From an uncultured Bacteroidales bacterium (GTDB lineage: Bacteria > Bacteroidota > Bacteroidia > Bacteroidales > Paludibacteraceae): a stretch of 64,000 nucleotides of DNA. Below, piece by piece: positions 53,713-63,000 of the stretch. Position numbers and translations under genes: made by a program. Below the pieces are notes generated by a model. That model did not search any database, was not told where the DNA came from, and saw only the letters and a program-made list of their open reading frames with translations. The stretch is from positions 1 through 64,000 of the forward strand of contig CAMKDV010000002.1 in NCBI GenBank assembly GCA_946411385.1, written 5' to 3'. Numbering within the stretch: position 1 is the first letter of the stretch; the number at the start of each line of letters is the position of its first letter.

Positions 53713-54831
53713 TTATTCGTAGATTGTCACGCCTTCTACTACGCGATGGATGTTGCCACTTACCGACGGAGCGTCAGGATTCAGGCCATGAGCTTTCGAA
53801 GCATAGAAGCCGAGCAGCTGTCCTACCAGTACGTACGGTACGATGCCGTAGAAGTCGTTCTCCTTCGGGCCATAAGGCATCTTCACTACCAAGTCGGCTT
53901 TTACGCCGGGCAGTTCGGGTTTGTTGCCAGCAATCACGATGATCTGAGCCACCGGTGTGTTGTTGGCATCCACCTGCTTAACCAGGTCACGCTCGTAGCG
54001 TTGTACATCTTCCTGATCGGTCATCAGATATACCACGATCGACTTGCTGTTCACCACGGCTTTCGGTCCGTGACGGAAACCGAGGAACGAGTCGAATTTG
54101 CATACTACAGCGCCGTCGGTCAGCTCTTGGAGCTTGAGATGGCACTCTTCGGCAATACCTTTCAGCGCACCCGAACCGAGGAACACGCCACGCTCGAACG
54201 GACGGCCGGCTATCTCTTTAAGTTTCTCTTCATACTCGGCAATCACAGCCTCAGCGTTCTTGGCAGCGCACTCGATCATCTCCTCATCTTTCTCCAGACG
54301 GTCGATGCGTCCGAGCATGAGGCAGGTGAGCAACATCGTTGAGAACGAGCTGGTCATAGCCAGACTCTTGTCATCGGTCTCCTCGGGCAGCAGCAGCGGA
54401 AGGATATTGTCCTTGCCGGCAGCCTGCAATGCCAGTTTGCCGTTCTTGTTGCAGGTGATGTACACGTGAGCCACGTTCTTGCAAACCTTGTTTGCCAGGT
54501 TTACTGCAGCCACACTCTCGGGGCTGTTACCCGAACGGGCAAAACTGATAAGCAGCAGCGGACGCTCGGCATCAAGCAGATACTGAGCATGCGTAACAAT
54601 GTCGGTAGTAGGTACGGAACGTACGTTACGCCACATGCCTCTCATCACCGGGCACAAAGCATCGCCGATGAAAGCCGAAGTGCCGGCACCGGTCAGAACG
54701 ACGTCGGTGTCAGGGGTCAGGTACTTGTGCATGAAAGCACAGATCTCGTTCTTTGCTGCCAGCAGCGCACGGTACTCCTTGCGCCACATTGCCGGCTGCT
54801 GATGAATCTCGTCAAATGTGAAATTGTTCAT
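53713..54831 (-). CDS. agaS: SIS-domain sugar isomerase, AgaS-like
   Basis: This 372-residue protein has two SIS domains. The first has VLTGAGTSAFIG and SFARSGNSPES; the second has FLGSGALKGIAEE and GFRHGPKA. AgaS converts galactosamine-6-phosphate to tagatose-6-phosphate with release of ammonia. It is the first gene of the operon, with a promoter near 54946-54977 and TTTCGAAA palindromes upstream. With GatZ and PfkB it suggests a GalNAc-type catabolic route; a deacetylase of the AgaA type is not seen. Confidence 0.85.
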   Translation of the reverse strand: MNNFTFDEIHQQPAMWRKEYRALLAAKNEICAFMHKYLTPDTDVVLTGAGTSAFIGDALCPVMRGMWRNVRSVPTTDIVTHAQYLLDAERPLLLISFARSGNSPESVAAVNLANKVCKNVAHVYITCNKNGKLALQAAGKDNILPLLLPEETDDKSLAMTSSFSTMLLTCLMLGRIDRLEKDEEMIECAAKNAEAVIAEYEEKLKEIAGRPFERGVFLGSGALKGIAEECHLKLQELTDGAVVCKFDSFLGFRHGPKAVVNSKSIVVYLMTDQEDVQRYERDLVKQVDANNTPVAQIIVIAGNKPELPGVKADLVVKMPYGPKENDFYGIVPYVLVGQLLGFYASKAHGLNPDAPSVSGNIHRVVEGVTIYE

Positions 54832-54945
54832 GATATAATTGTTTGTTTAGTTATTGTCTTGGTGGAGGTAGAACTATTGTCTCCGTTTTTCAATCGGGTC
54901 TGTCAATTCAGGTCAAATTGCATCCCGTTTATCCCTTTCGCGCTG

Positions 54946-54977
54946 CAAAATTACTACTTTTTTTTCATATTTCGAAA
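54946..54977 (-). promoter_or_regulatory. Promoter of the agaS operon with TTTCGAAA overlap
   Basis: Minus-strand TAATTTTG-type -7 box (54946-54953). The -33 region at 54970-54977 coincides with a TTTCGAAA palindrome rather than a clean TTTG, suggesting regulated rather than constitutive use. Confidence 0.5.
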
Positions 54978-55079
54978 GTATTTAATATGCTTTATGGCAT
55001 ATTTTCGAAACAACATGACATAACAATGTATATTACAAATACTTGTATATTTCATTTACCATTTCGCAACATTTCGAAA
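54970..55079. promoter_or_regulatory. Three TTTCGAAA palindromes, candidate operators
   Basis: TTTCGAAA occurs at 54970-54977, 55003-55010 and 55072-55079, with a TTTCGCAA half-like site at about 55062-55069. The first overlaps the agaS -33 region; the second is 33 bp upstream. A second dyad (AATATGC/GCATATT) lies between the first two. They are likely binding sites of a pathway regulator. Confidence 0.55.
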
Positions 55080-55235
55080 CAATAGCCGTTCGGCATGCAT
55101 CCGGTGTTCATATGGAACACATCGGGCTGACGGGTTTTTACCATACGTTTTCTATTGAGTTGAGACCTAAAAATCGGGGATTTTCTTTTATTCTTGCAAA
55201 TTTATGAAAAAAATACAGGTTTTCGCAAAAAAATA

Positions 55236-55267
55236 TTTGCATAAATGAAAAAAAAATTGTATCTTTG
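55236..55267 (+). promoter_or_regulatory. Promoter of the T9SS cargo gene
   Basis: TTTG (55236-55239) and TATCTTTG (55260-55267) are 20 bp apart. The start codon is at 55339. Confidence 0.75.
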
Positions 55268-55338
55268 TAAGTTTTTTGGCGCGTACGCCCGTCGCGGCGC
55301 GCACTATACACGCGAAAGACAAGGAAAAACACATATCC

Positions 55339-58164
55339 ATGAAAGGAAGACGGTATATTCTACTATGTGCGCTTTGCGCCATCACTCTATGGCTGCCTGC
55401 CCGGCAGTATGAACAAGGCGAAAAGATATATGTGAACGCGGATCAAAGCAACCGCGATGGCGCCGGGAAATTCAACTGGTCGGTGGATAATGCCAACCTG
55501 TTGCTTTATGTTTGGAAACATGGCGTGACTAACAGCCAGCAATGGGTAGACCTGGTCCGCGAGAACGGCAACCTGTTCAGCGGCGACATGCCGGCGGGAA
55601 ATTTTGACCGCTGCATATTGCTGCGTAAGAACAGCATTGATAATGCGCACGACTTCAACAATGAATGGGATAGAGCCGGTGATATAACAATCACGGAAAG
55701 CGTTGACAGGAATGTACTGAACGAGTTCTGGAAGAATAGCGACGGCTCATCATGGGCGACCTACACACCGCAAACAAGCAAGATTGATCCGTTCGTTAGC
55801 GCAGAGCGTTCGGCAGGTCGAGAAGAGCATATAGCGATTTGTCCGTCTGCGTGGAACGGACCTTTCTCGCTGCGCGTGAAACTCAAAGCGGACAAATCCG
55901 ACTACGATTACGATAACGTTCAATGCCATGGCTGGTACATGTCGACGGACGGCAGCAACTGGACATCGGTAGATGCACAAGCCGGTATAGTGCGTGACGG
56001 CGAAGGCGAAAAGGCCATCATCAACAATGTGCTGCCTGCATCGGGCAATACGATATACTACTACCTGCATTCAGCCAAAACAGCAGGCAGACGATTGATC
56101 AAACTTACGACGGATGCTACGGGCTGCGAACTGGACTGCACGATTACCGCGTTTGAGGTTGCATGCTCTGAGGTGAACGCCAACGATACGACCTATACGC
56201 TGGATGGCATGGTGGCTTTCGGCGAGCCAAGCGGCAATCTGGTTATCACATGCGATGGCAAAACGACTACCATCAGCAATGCCAAAAGTCCTCAGATTTT
56301 CTCTATCGCAGGCTTGCGGGCTGCCACTACAAGCGGCAAGATGACAACTGCTACGGCTTCGTTCAGTGGCAACAATGCCTGCACCAAAACTACCACCGTA
56401 CATATCCCCAACGCTACGCAAGGCATCACCTACACCCATATAGACGTGCTCACCGGCGAGACGGCATCACTCAACCCTTCCGGCGCCAACTACACGAATG
56501 AACATAAGTGGTCTGTAGATGGCGCAGAACAAGCCACGATGCAAGGCGCACAAACATCTACCGCACACAATCAGCCTAACACAACCATCTATACCTACCG
56601 CGAGTTCAATCCGCCGGCAGGCGACATGAGCGATATGATGCGCAATGGCGGATACGACACGACAGACGTGAGCGTGTATGGCGACAAATGGCAGACATCC
56701 ACGATAAGCGATTATGAGTTTTGGGGCAAATACGAAACGACTACCCAACTCAACTTCTACACCGACACCACCGGCACAGGTTGTGTCAATCCGTACAAGC
56801 GCAACAGCAACGGTTTTGCTGTAGTGAAGAGCGCCAACAACTTTTTCTACACCTTCGCCAAGGTGCAAGCCCGCGAAAAGAACTATTTTGCTTTGTTCGA
56901 TGCCGCTTCCGACGGCCAATCAGGCAAGAAAGCCTGGAAAGCGGAAACGAAAAACAATCCTAACCTCAAATTGCAGAAAGGTACGACCTATCTGTTCTCG
57001 TTCTGGGCAGCGAACATCAACAACTACGGCGAAATGGACAATGCTGCCAAACTCCAGTTCCAGATCGAATATAACGGCAAGAAGGAGAAACTGGGCGAAG
57101 TGCTCGACCTCAACAGCGCAGAGTTCCGCAACAACCGCTGGCATCAGTGTTCCGCCACCTTCACCGCCGATGAGAATGCTACTGATGTAACCATCTCTGT
57201 GGTCAACCTCAATACCAACACCCTGAATACCGGCAACGACTTTGCGTTGGACGACATTCAGTTCCGCGCCGTGAGCAGCGCTACGCGTTCGGTGAGGATG
57301 CAACAGGTATTTGAAGTGCAGACGCATGAGCCACACATATATTCGCTCGCCGCTGACGTAAGCACGATGCCTTGCGGCGTGGCCCAATACGATGTGAAGA
57401 TAACCGTTACGTACGACAATCCGAAAGGTAAACTCGTGATAGAAGATCTGACCGATAATACGATACTACTAAGTCAGGCAATGGGTACGCCCGACTGGGA
57501 TAAAAAGAAAACGCTCGTTCACACCATTCATCTCGACACACTCTCGGAAGCCGTGCATAACTACAAAGCTTATTTCACCGACTGGACAAAAGCAGAAGCA
57601 AGCGGTTCGTCTACTGCGCCGGTCTATACCGATTGTCCACCGGAGCCGACATGCAACGATAGCGTGATGTTCCGCAAATGGGAGAATGTGATTTTCATCG
57701 ACAATCATGACAAGCGTTATGCCACTTATCAGTGGTACAAGAACGGCAAGCCTATGTCGGGAGAAACAGCGCAGCGCTATTATGCCGGTAAGGACGTCTC
57801 GTTAAAGGGCACCACCGACCGTTACCACTGCGTCATGACTTGCACCGACGGTACGACAGACGAGACATGTGCTCACCCGTTTGACAGCATCCCATCGTCA
57901 GCGGACAAAATAAATGCGCTGGACTTGCTCACGGATGGCGTAAGTATCTACCCCACCACTGTGGCAGCAGGCAAGGAAGTGACTATCCGTCTGGCATACC
58001 CGGGCATAGTACAAGCCTCGTTGCTCACCTTGACAGGACAAACAATCAATACCATACAGATACACGGCGAGAGCAGGTTTACGATGCCTGCCGAAGCAGG
58101 TATGTACCTTATCAGGCTGCAAAGCCCCGAAACACAACGCACCATAAAGATCCATGTTTACTAA
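55339..58164 (+). CDS. Large secreted T9SS cargo protein with CBM-like modules
   Basis: This 941-residue protein starts at the ATG at 55339 (MKGRRYILLCALCAITLWLPA signal peptide). Its middle contains a carbohydrate-binding-like beta sandwich (TYLFSFWAANINNYGEM, then FALDDIQFRAVS). A short Ig-like region follows. The C-terminal about 80 residues form a T9SS type A sorting domain: GVSIYPTTVAAGKEVTIRL, LTGQTINT, AGMYLIRL and a KIHVY end. It is probably exported to the cell surface. It overlaps the OmpA-family gene by 11 bp and has a longer paralogue at 60095. Confidence 0.82.
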   Translation: MKGRRYILLCALCAITLWLPARQYEQGEKIYVNADQSNRDGAGKFNWSVDNANLLLYVWKHGVTNSQQWVDLVRENGNLFSGDMPAGNFDRCILLRKNSIDNAHDFNNEWDRAGDITITESVDRNVLNEFWKNSDGSSWATYTPQTSKIDPFVSAERSAGREEHIAICPSAWNGPFSLRVKLKADKSDYDYDNVQCHGWYMSTDGSNWTSVDAQAGIVRDGEGEKAIINNVLPASGNTIYYYLHSAKTAGRRLIKLTTDATGCELDCTITAFEVACSEVNANDTTYTLDGMVAFGEPSGNLVITCDGKTTTISNAKSPQIFSIAGLRAATTSGKMTTATASFSGNNACTKTTTVHIPNATQGITYTHIDVLTGETASLNPSGANYTNEHKWSVDGAEQATMQGAQTSTAHNQPNTTIYTYREFNPPAGDMSDMMRNGGYDTTDVSVYGDKWQTSTISDYEFWGKYETTTQLNFYTDTTGTGCVNPYKRNSNGFAVVKSANNFFYTFAKVQAREKNYFALFDAASDGQSGKKAWKAETKNNPNLKLQKGTTYLFSFWAANINNYGEMDNAAKLQFQIEYNGKKEKLGEVLDLNSAEFRNNRWHQCSATFTADENATDVTISVVNLNTNTLNTGNDFALDDIQFRAVSSATRSVRMQQVFEVQTHEPHIYSLAADVSTMPCGVAQYDVKITVTYDNPKGKLVIEDLTDNTILLSQAMGTPDWDKKKTLVHTIHLDTLSEAVHNYKAYFTDWTKAEASGSSTAPVYTDCPPEPTCNDSVMFRKWENVIFIDNHDKRYATYQWYKNGKPMSGETAQRYYAGKDVSLKGTTDRYHCVMTCTDGTTDETCAHPFDSIPSSADKINALDLLTDGVSIYPTTVAAGKEVTIRLAYPGIVQASLLTLTGQTINTIQIHGESRFTMPAEAGMYLIRLQSPETQRTIKIHVY

Positions 58165-59800
58165 TCGCACCCTACTCACCTTTATCGCTTGTGCCGCCAC
58201 GCTCTGCATATCGGCACAAGAGCCTCGCACCGAACGCATGTCGGGACAAGAGCCTACCGACATCAGCCGCAGCGAGACACGTCAAGGCATCACCGGCAAC
58301 AACTCAGCCGATAGCGTCATCAGTATACGTACTTACGAGATACGCACCTATATCGACACACTGCGTACCATAACAATGCGTACGGACACTATCCGTAAAG
58401 TAGCAAACGCAGACCCGAATGACAGAAAAGGCCATTATGTGGAACTGCATGCAGGTGTCGGCTACGGTAGCGTCATGGGCTTAGGCAGCTTGGATAAAAT
58501 GCTACTGAGCCGCGAGATGAGATACTTCAACGCAAAGGCACAAGAGAGTGCCGGATTGTCGGGTGTCGTACAACTGCAATATGCATGCTTCTTCCATCCG
58601 AGCGTAGGTATAGGTATTGGTGCATGGATGGCTAATTATACGTCATACGGTACGATAGACGGGGAGTTCGTTTTACCGAGGTCGGCAAAGGTCATCGACT
58701 CCAGCGGCGAACCGTACGAGCATCATGCCACTATCAGCGATTGGCGTGAACGGCACACGCTGCATACCATTGGCGTGCCTATCAGTCTGCAATTTCAAGC
58801 ATGGGGAAAGAAACGTGGTGCTGCAGGGTTCTTTTTCGACCTGGGCATTGCATCGGCATATACGCTGCTGACGAAAGACAACCTGCTGACCAACTACCAT
58901 GTGCTCAGCGGCAACGTAGAGCATTGGGGCAGATATCCGCAATGGGCAACAGATGGTGTACCTGCACCGGAACTGCATCAACAGCATGAGTTTCAAATCG
59001 AATCGTACGCCGACAAGAAGAGCGAACTAACCATCAAGAAGTTTACTGCCACGGCATTTTTCGATATAGCCCTGCTAATACGCATGAGCCGTCATACCGA
59101 TCTGCTGCTCGGCGTATACGGTCAATACACATTCCTCGACATACAGGATGCCCGCGATCCGGAAACCGGCGATTTGCCGGAGATTGGTTGGAAAACCGAT
59201 GCATTTCCTAACCTGAATATGCCACCCTACAACGGCATGTTGGCGTCGCGGTGGATGGACAAGGACAAGAACATCATGAGCGGCAATCTGCACCCCGTAG
59301 AGGCGGGCGTGAAGATAGGTCTGCATTGGCATACGCCGTTTAAGCCCAAGCAGCGTTTCAACTATGAGCAGCACATGGACACGACAATCCAACTGGTTGA
59401 GCGTCACGACAGTATCGTCAACGAGCGTATCGAAACGCTCTCACGCGCCGAGCATATACAACGGCAATTGGACAAGTTGAACCGCATCTATTTCGCCTTC
59501 GACAGTTATGCGCTGACCGATGACACGAAGCAGTTCCTGGCTGATATTGCCGCACAACTGCAAACCATCCCGAACAAGGTAATCATCGGCGGTCATGCTT
59601 CGAAAGAAGGGACACGCCGCCATAACGAGCAACTGGCGGTTAACCGTGCGTTGGCAGTTCGCAGATACCTCATATCGCTTGGTATCGAGCCTAAGCGACT
59701 GATAGCGAAAGACTACGGTTCTACTGTGCCGAACGCCATCAACACAAACAACGATATGTCACTCGACCGCCGCGTGGAGATTATTGTGTTGGACGAATAG
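58154..59800 (+). CDS. OmpA family protein
   Basis: This 548-residue outer membrane protein has a signal peptide (up to ISA-Q) and then a barrel-like region of about 350 residues. The C-terminal OmpA peptidoglycan-binding domain shows IYFAFDSYALTDDTKQ, GGHASKEGTRRHNEQLAVNRA and RRVEIIV. It anchors the outer membrane to the wall and may form part of a surface complex with the T9SS cargo encoded just upstream, which it overlaps by 11 bp. Confidence 0.85.
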   Translation: MFTNRTLLTFIACAATLCISAQEPRTERMSGQEPTDISRSETRQGITGNNSADSVISIRTYEIRTYIDTLRTITMRTDTIRKVANADPNDRKGHYVELHAGVGYGSVMGLGSLDKMLLSREMRYFNAKAQESAGLSGVVQLQYACFFHPSVGIGIGAWMANYTSYGTIDGEFVLPRSAKVIDSSGEPYEHHATISDWRERHTLHTIGVPISLQFQAWGKKRGAAGFFFDLGIASAYTLLTKDNLLTNYHVLSGNVEHWGRYPQWATDGVPAPELHQQHEFQIESYADKKSELTIKKFTATAFFDIALLIRMSRHTDLLLGVYGQYTFLDIQDARDPETGDLPEIGWKTDAFPNLNMPPYNGMLASRWMDKDKNIMSGNLHPVEAGVKIGLHWHTPFKPKQRFNYEQHMDTTIQLVERHDSIVNERIETLSRAEHIQRQLDKLNRIYFAFDSYALTDDTKQFLADIAAQLQTIPNKVIIGGHASKEGTRRHNEQLAVNRALAVRRYLISLGIEPKRLIAKDYGSTVPNAINTNNDMSLDRRVEIIVLDE

Positions 59801-59923
59801 AAATCACATAAAGTATTGAAATATAAAAAAATGCGTTTGTTATTGCAGAAAAAAGCTAAAGGGATTCAAAATCACGGGATATATACTATGTATATATAGG
59901 TATGGGTAGGATACGTGATTGGT

Positions 59924-59967
59924 CCGATAATGGGCCGTTAACGGGCTGTTGAGGGGTAGATAAAAGG
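59924..59967 (+). repeat. Short array of the 11-bp repeat family
   Basis: Units CCGATAATGGG, CCGTTAACGGG, CTGTTGAGGGG and TAGATAAAAGG follow each other. The reverse complement gives GTTAACGGCCC and ATTATCGGACC, matching the right half of the array after sufB. The rest of 59801-60094 is AT-rich and holds nothing else recognised. Confidence 0.6.
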
Positions 59968-60094
59968 ATAGGCAACCGCTGCAAAACAAGACAACAAAAA
60001 ATAGAAAACTTCACAAAAGGAAACATATAAAAGTACTCGGAAAAGTACGGATAAAAAAGAACATAAACAATACCGCAATATAAACAATACCGCG

Positions 60095-63000
60095 ATGAAA
60101 CATATATTCACCATGAAATATCGTCAATGGACACTTACGGCAATAGCCTTGCTTCTTTCCGTTCTGCACGCATCTCCGCTGCGGGCAGACGCTATTACAT
60201 ATACGGGAACGGAAAAACTGTATTTTGTTAACGGGCCGGAATCTTGTGGTTGGTTTAACAACACAGGCGCAACGCTTTATGCCTATTTTTACGGCTCAAG
60301 CGGCGACGCATGGAGCGAATCATCGGCCTACGCGGGGAATATTATGGAAGTAACCGTGCCTTCCGGAACATGGTCACATGTGGTATTGACACGTACTGAT
60401 GGCGGTACAGGTTGGGATCATGTGTACGGTACGGGAGATGGGCAAAACAAGTCCTACGACATTCCTCTTTCATCCACATGGAACTATATAAGCGACTACA
60501 GACAATTCAAGCAGGGAGGCACACAATACGTAGCACATACGCTATACTTCTACAGCGGTGGCAGCAATGTGATGTATTTCAAAAAGTACCCGAACGATTG
60601 GAACACGTTCGGTAATGATTTCGGTGGACTGAACCATGTTTTTGCTTACTTTTTTGCCAAAGGATCGAATCAAAAAGTGTGGAGTTCGGAGGCTACAGAG
60701 CCTAATAGCGACGGCATACTGCAAGTGGATGTTCCAAACGGAGCATGGACACATGTGATTTTTACCCGTCAAAGCGGCACGCCCGCCAATGCAGACGATT
60801 GGAGCAAGGTGTTCTCGGAGCAAAACAACAATAAGAGTAAGGATATACCCCTCACCAGATATGCGGCATATATTCACAATTTCTGTTCGGCAAGCAGTTC
60901 CGGTGAAGGCTGGCATTGGGTATCCACATCCGAGGCGCCTACTTCTGATTTGGCAGGCTTGAACGGCGGAAATATTATTCGAGAAGATTTGAATGTATGT
61001 ACGCAGGCTTTCGACAATAATGATCCCTTATCGTTGAGTTCTCTATTGAATGCAGCAGGTACCGACTACGATTATCCGGATCCGCATGTTTGGTTCATTT
61101 GGCGAAATGAACATTGGATTCCCCAGCGCAACAACTGGGCAAATTTCTGGGTGCCGCTGGTTGATGCGGATCATTCGTACTATTTCCTTTGGACAAATGA
61201 CAATGATAGCAAAGCACGTTTCTTGCATGTTCAGAAGACAGCTTGTCCGATTAATTGCAAGATAACTTCCTTTGAGTATGTTCTGACTCCAGTGAACGTC
61301 AACGATAGTACGTTTGCTATTGAGGGTATCGTTGCATTTACCCAACAAGCCGGTGACCTCGTTATCTCATATCGGGGTTCCGAACAACGTTTCACTTCGC
61401 CGGAAAGTCCGCAAGTATTCAGTTTAAAGGGCTTGAAAGCCGAATTTGGCAGCGTAGCTGAGCGCACACACACTCTTCGTGCACAGTTTGTCGGCACAGG
61501 CGGATGGACTACAGACAGTCTGGCGGTTGCTCCGTTAGTAGAATCGGGTATCGTCGTCTATGACTCCAAAGACGACGAAGACCACTACACACCTTCACGG
61601 AAATCCTATCCGCACGATAAATCCGTTGTGCTTACACCACATGTTAGCGTAGCAGCGGCGGATAGTTTCGCATGGACCGACAAAAACGGCAGATTGTTAA
61701 AGAACGGTCATAGCGGCGATGATTGCACCTATACTATTCTTTCGGGCAGAACGGATTTGTATGATCTGACTTATGACCATGATGACTTGCTGTTCTATTA
61801 TACCGAGTTCAACAATCCCCCTGCCGTAGAAGACAATATGATGGGCAATGGCGGATACGAAACAACCACTTTAGCCGACGACAATGTATCAACAAGTCCG
61901 TATCGTTTGACAAGCGGATACAAGTATACCGGTGTGTGGGGAGGAGTAACCAGCAAGACCAACGTCTATGATAACGGATACGGAGGAGAAAACGCACTGT
62001 TCGGCGTAACTACTAACCCGAATATTTTCTGGGAACGTTTCGCACATTTAAGTCCGAAAGACGGCTCATATATGGCCGTATTTGACGGTGACTCCGGAGA
62101 ACAGATTGCATGGCAAGCATCCACATCCGATAACCCGAACCTCAAACTCAAGCAAGGAACGACCTACATGTTCTCGTTCTGGGTGGCAAACGTGAACAAC
62201 TTCGGCGAGATGGTTACGCGCGACACAAAGAACAATGCTATTTTGCAATTCAAGATCCGATACAAAGATAAAAACGACGAATGGCATGAGCGCTTCCTCG
62301 GTGAAGAGACCGACCTGAACGATGATGAGTATTTCAACAACCTGTGGCATCAGAATTCCGCTACATTTACCAGCGACTATGATGCGGATGAAGTGATCAT
62401 TTCCGTAGTAGACAAGAACTCTACCGGTATGCGTATCGGTAATGATTTCGCATTGGATGATATACGTTTCCGTGCCGTCTCGGTGCGCTCAGCTACCATT
62501 CGAGCTCGTGAACTCTTCTCGTTGGAATACAAAGAACCGCTATCCAGTCCTGTCAACCTGCGAGTAGAGTGGCTTACAACACCTGCCTGCGGTTTGGATA
62601 CTTGTACGATGCGCGTATCGTTCCGCTATCCGAACACGACGACACATAATATACTTCTCACGCTGACCGATTTAACGGAAGGCGGCTACGGTACAATCGT
62701 TTCCGGTGGATTGCTATCCAAAACACCTATTGTAGGCAACCCGGATTCAACGGATTATGTAGGCATCTTCACCTCTCGCGCAGATGACGGCAAACGCATC
62801 CCGGGAGCTATCTACAAAGCTGGTATCATCGCAGATGCCAAAACGCATAATCTGAAAGCCAAACTGACCGTATTGGACAGCAAGAGCGTTGACCACGGCG
62901 GCGAAACCACAAAAACGGCAGACGCTCCTGGTGTGCCGGCGCTGACCATAAAGAAAGCAAACATAGTGGATCCGGCTTGTGACGGAACAACGTACGGTTG

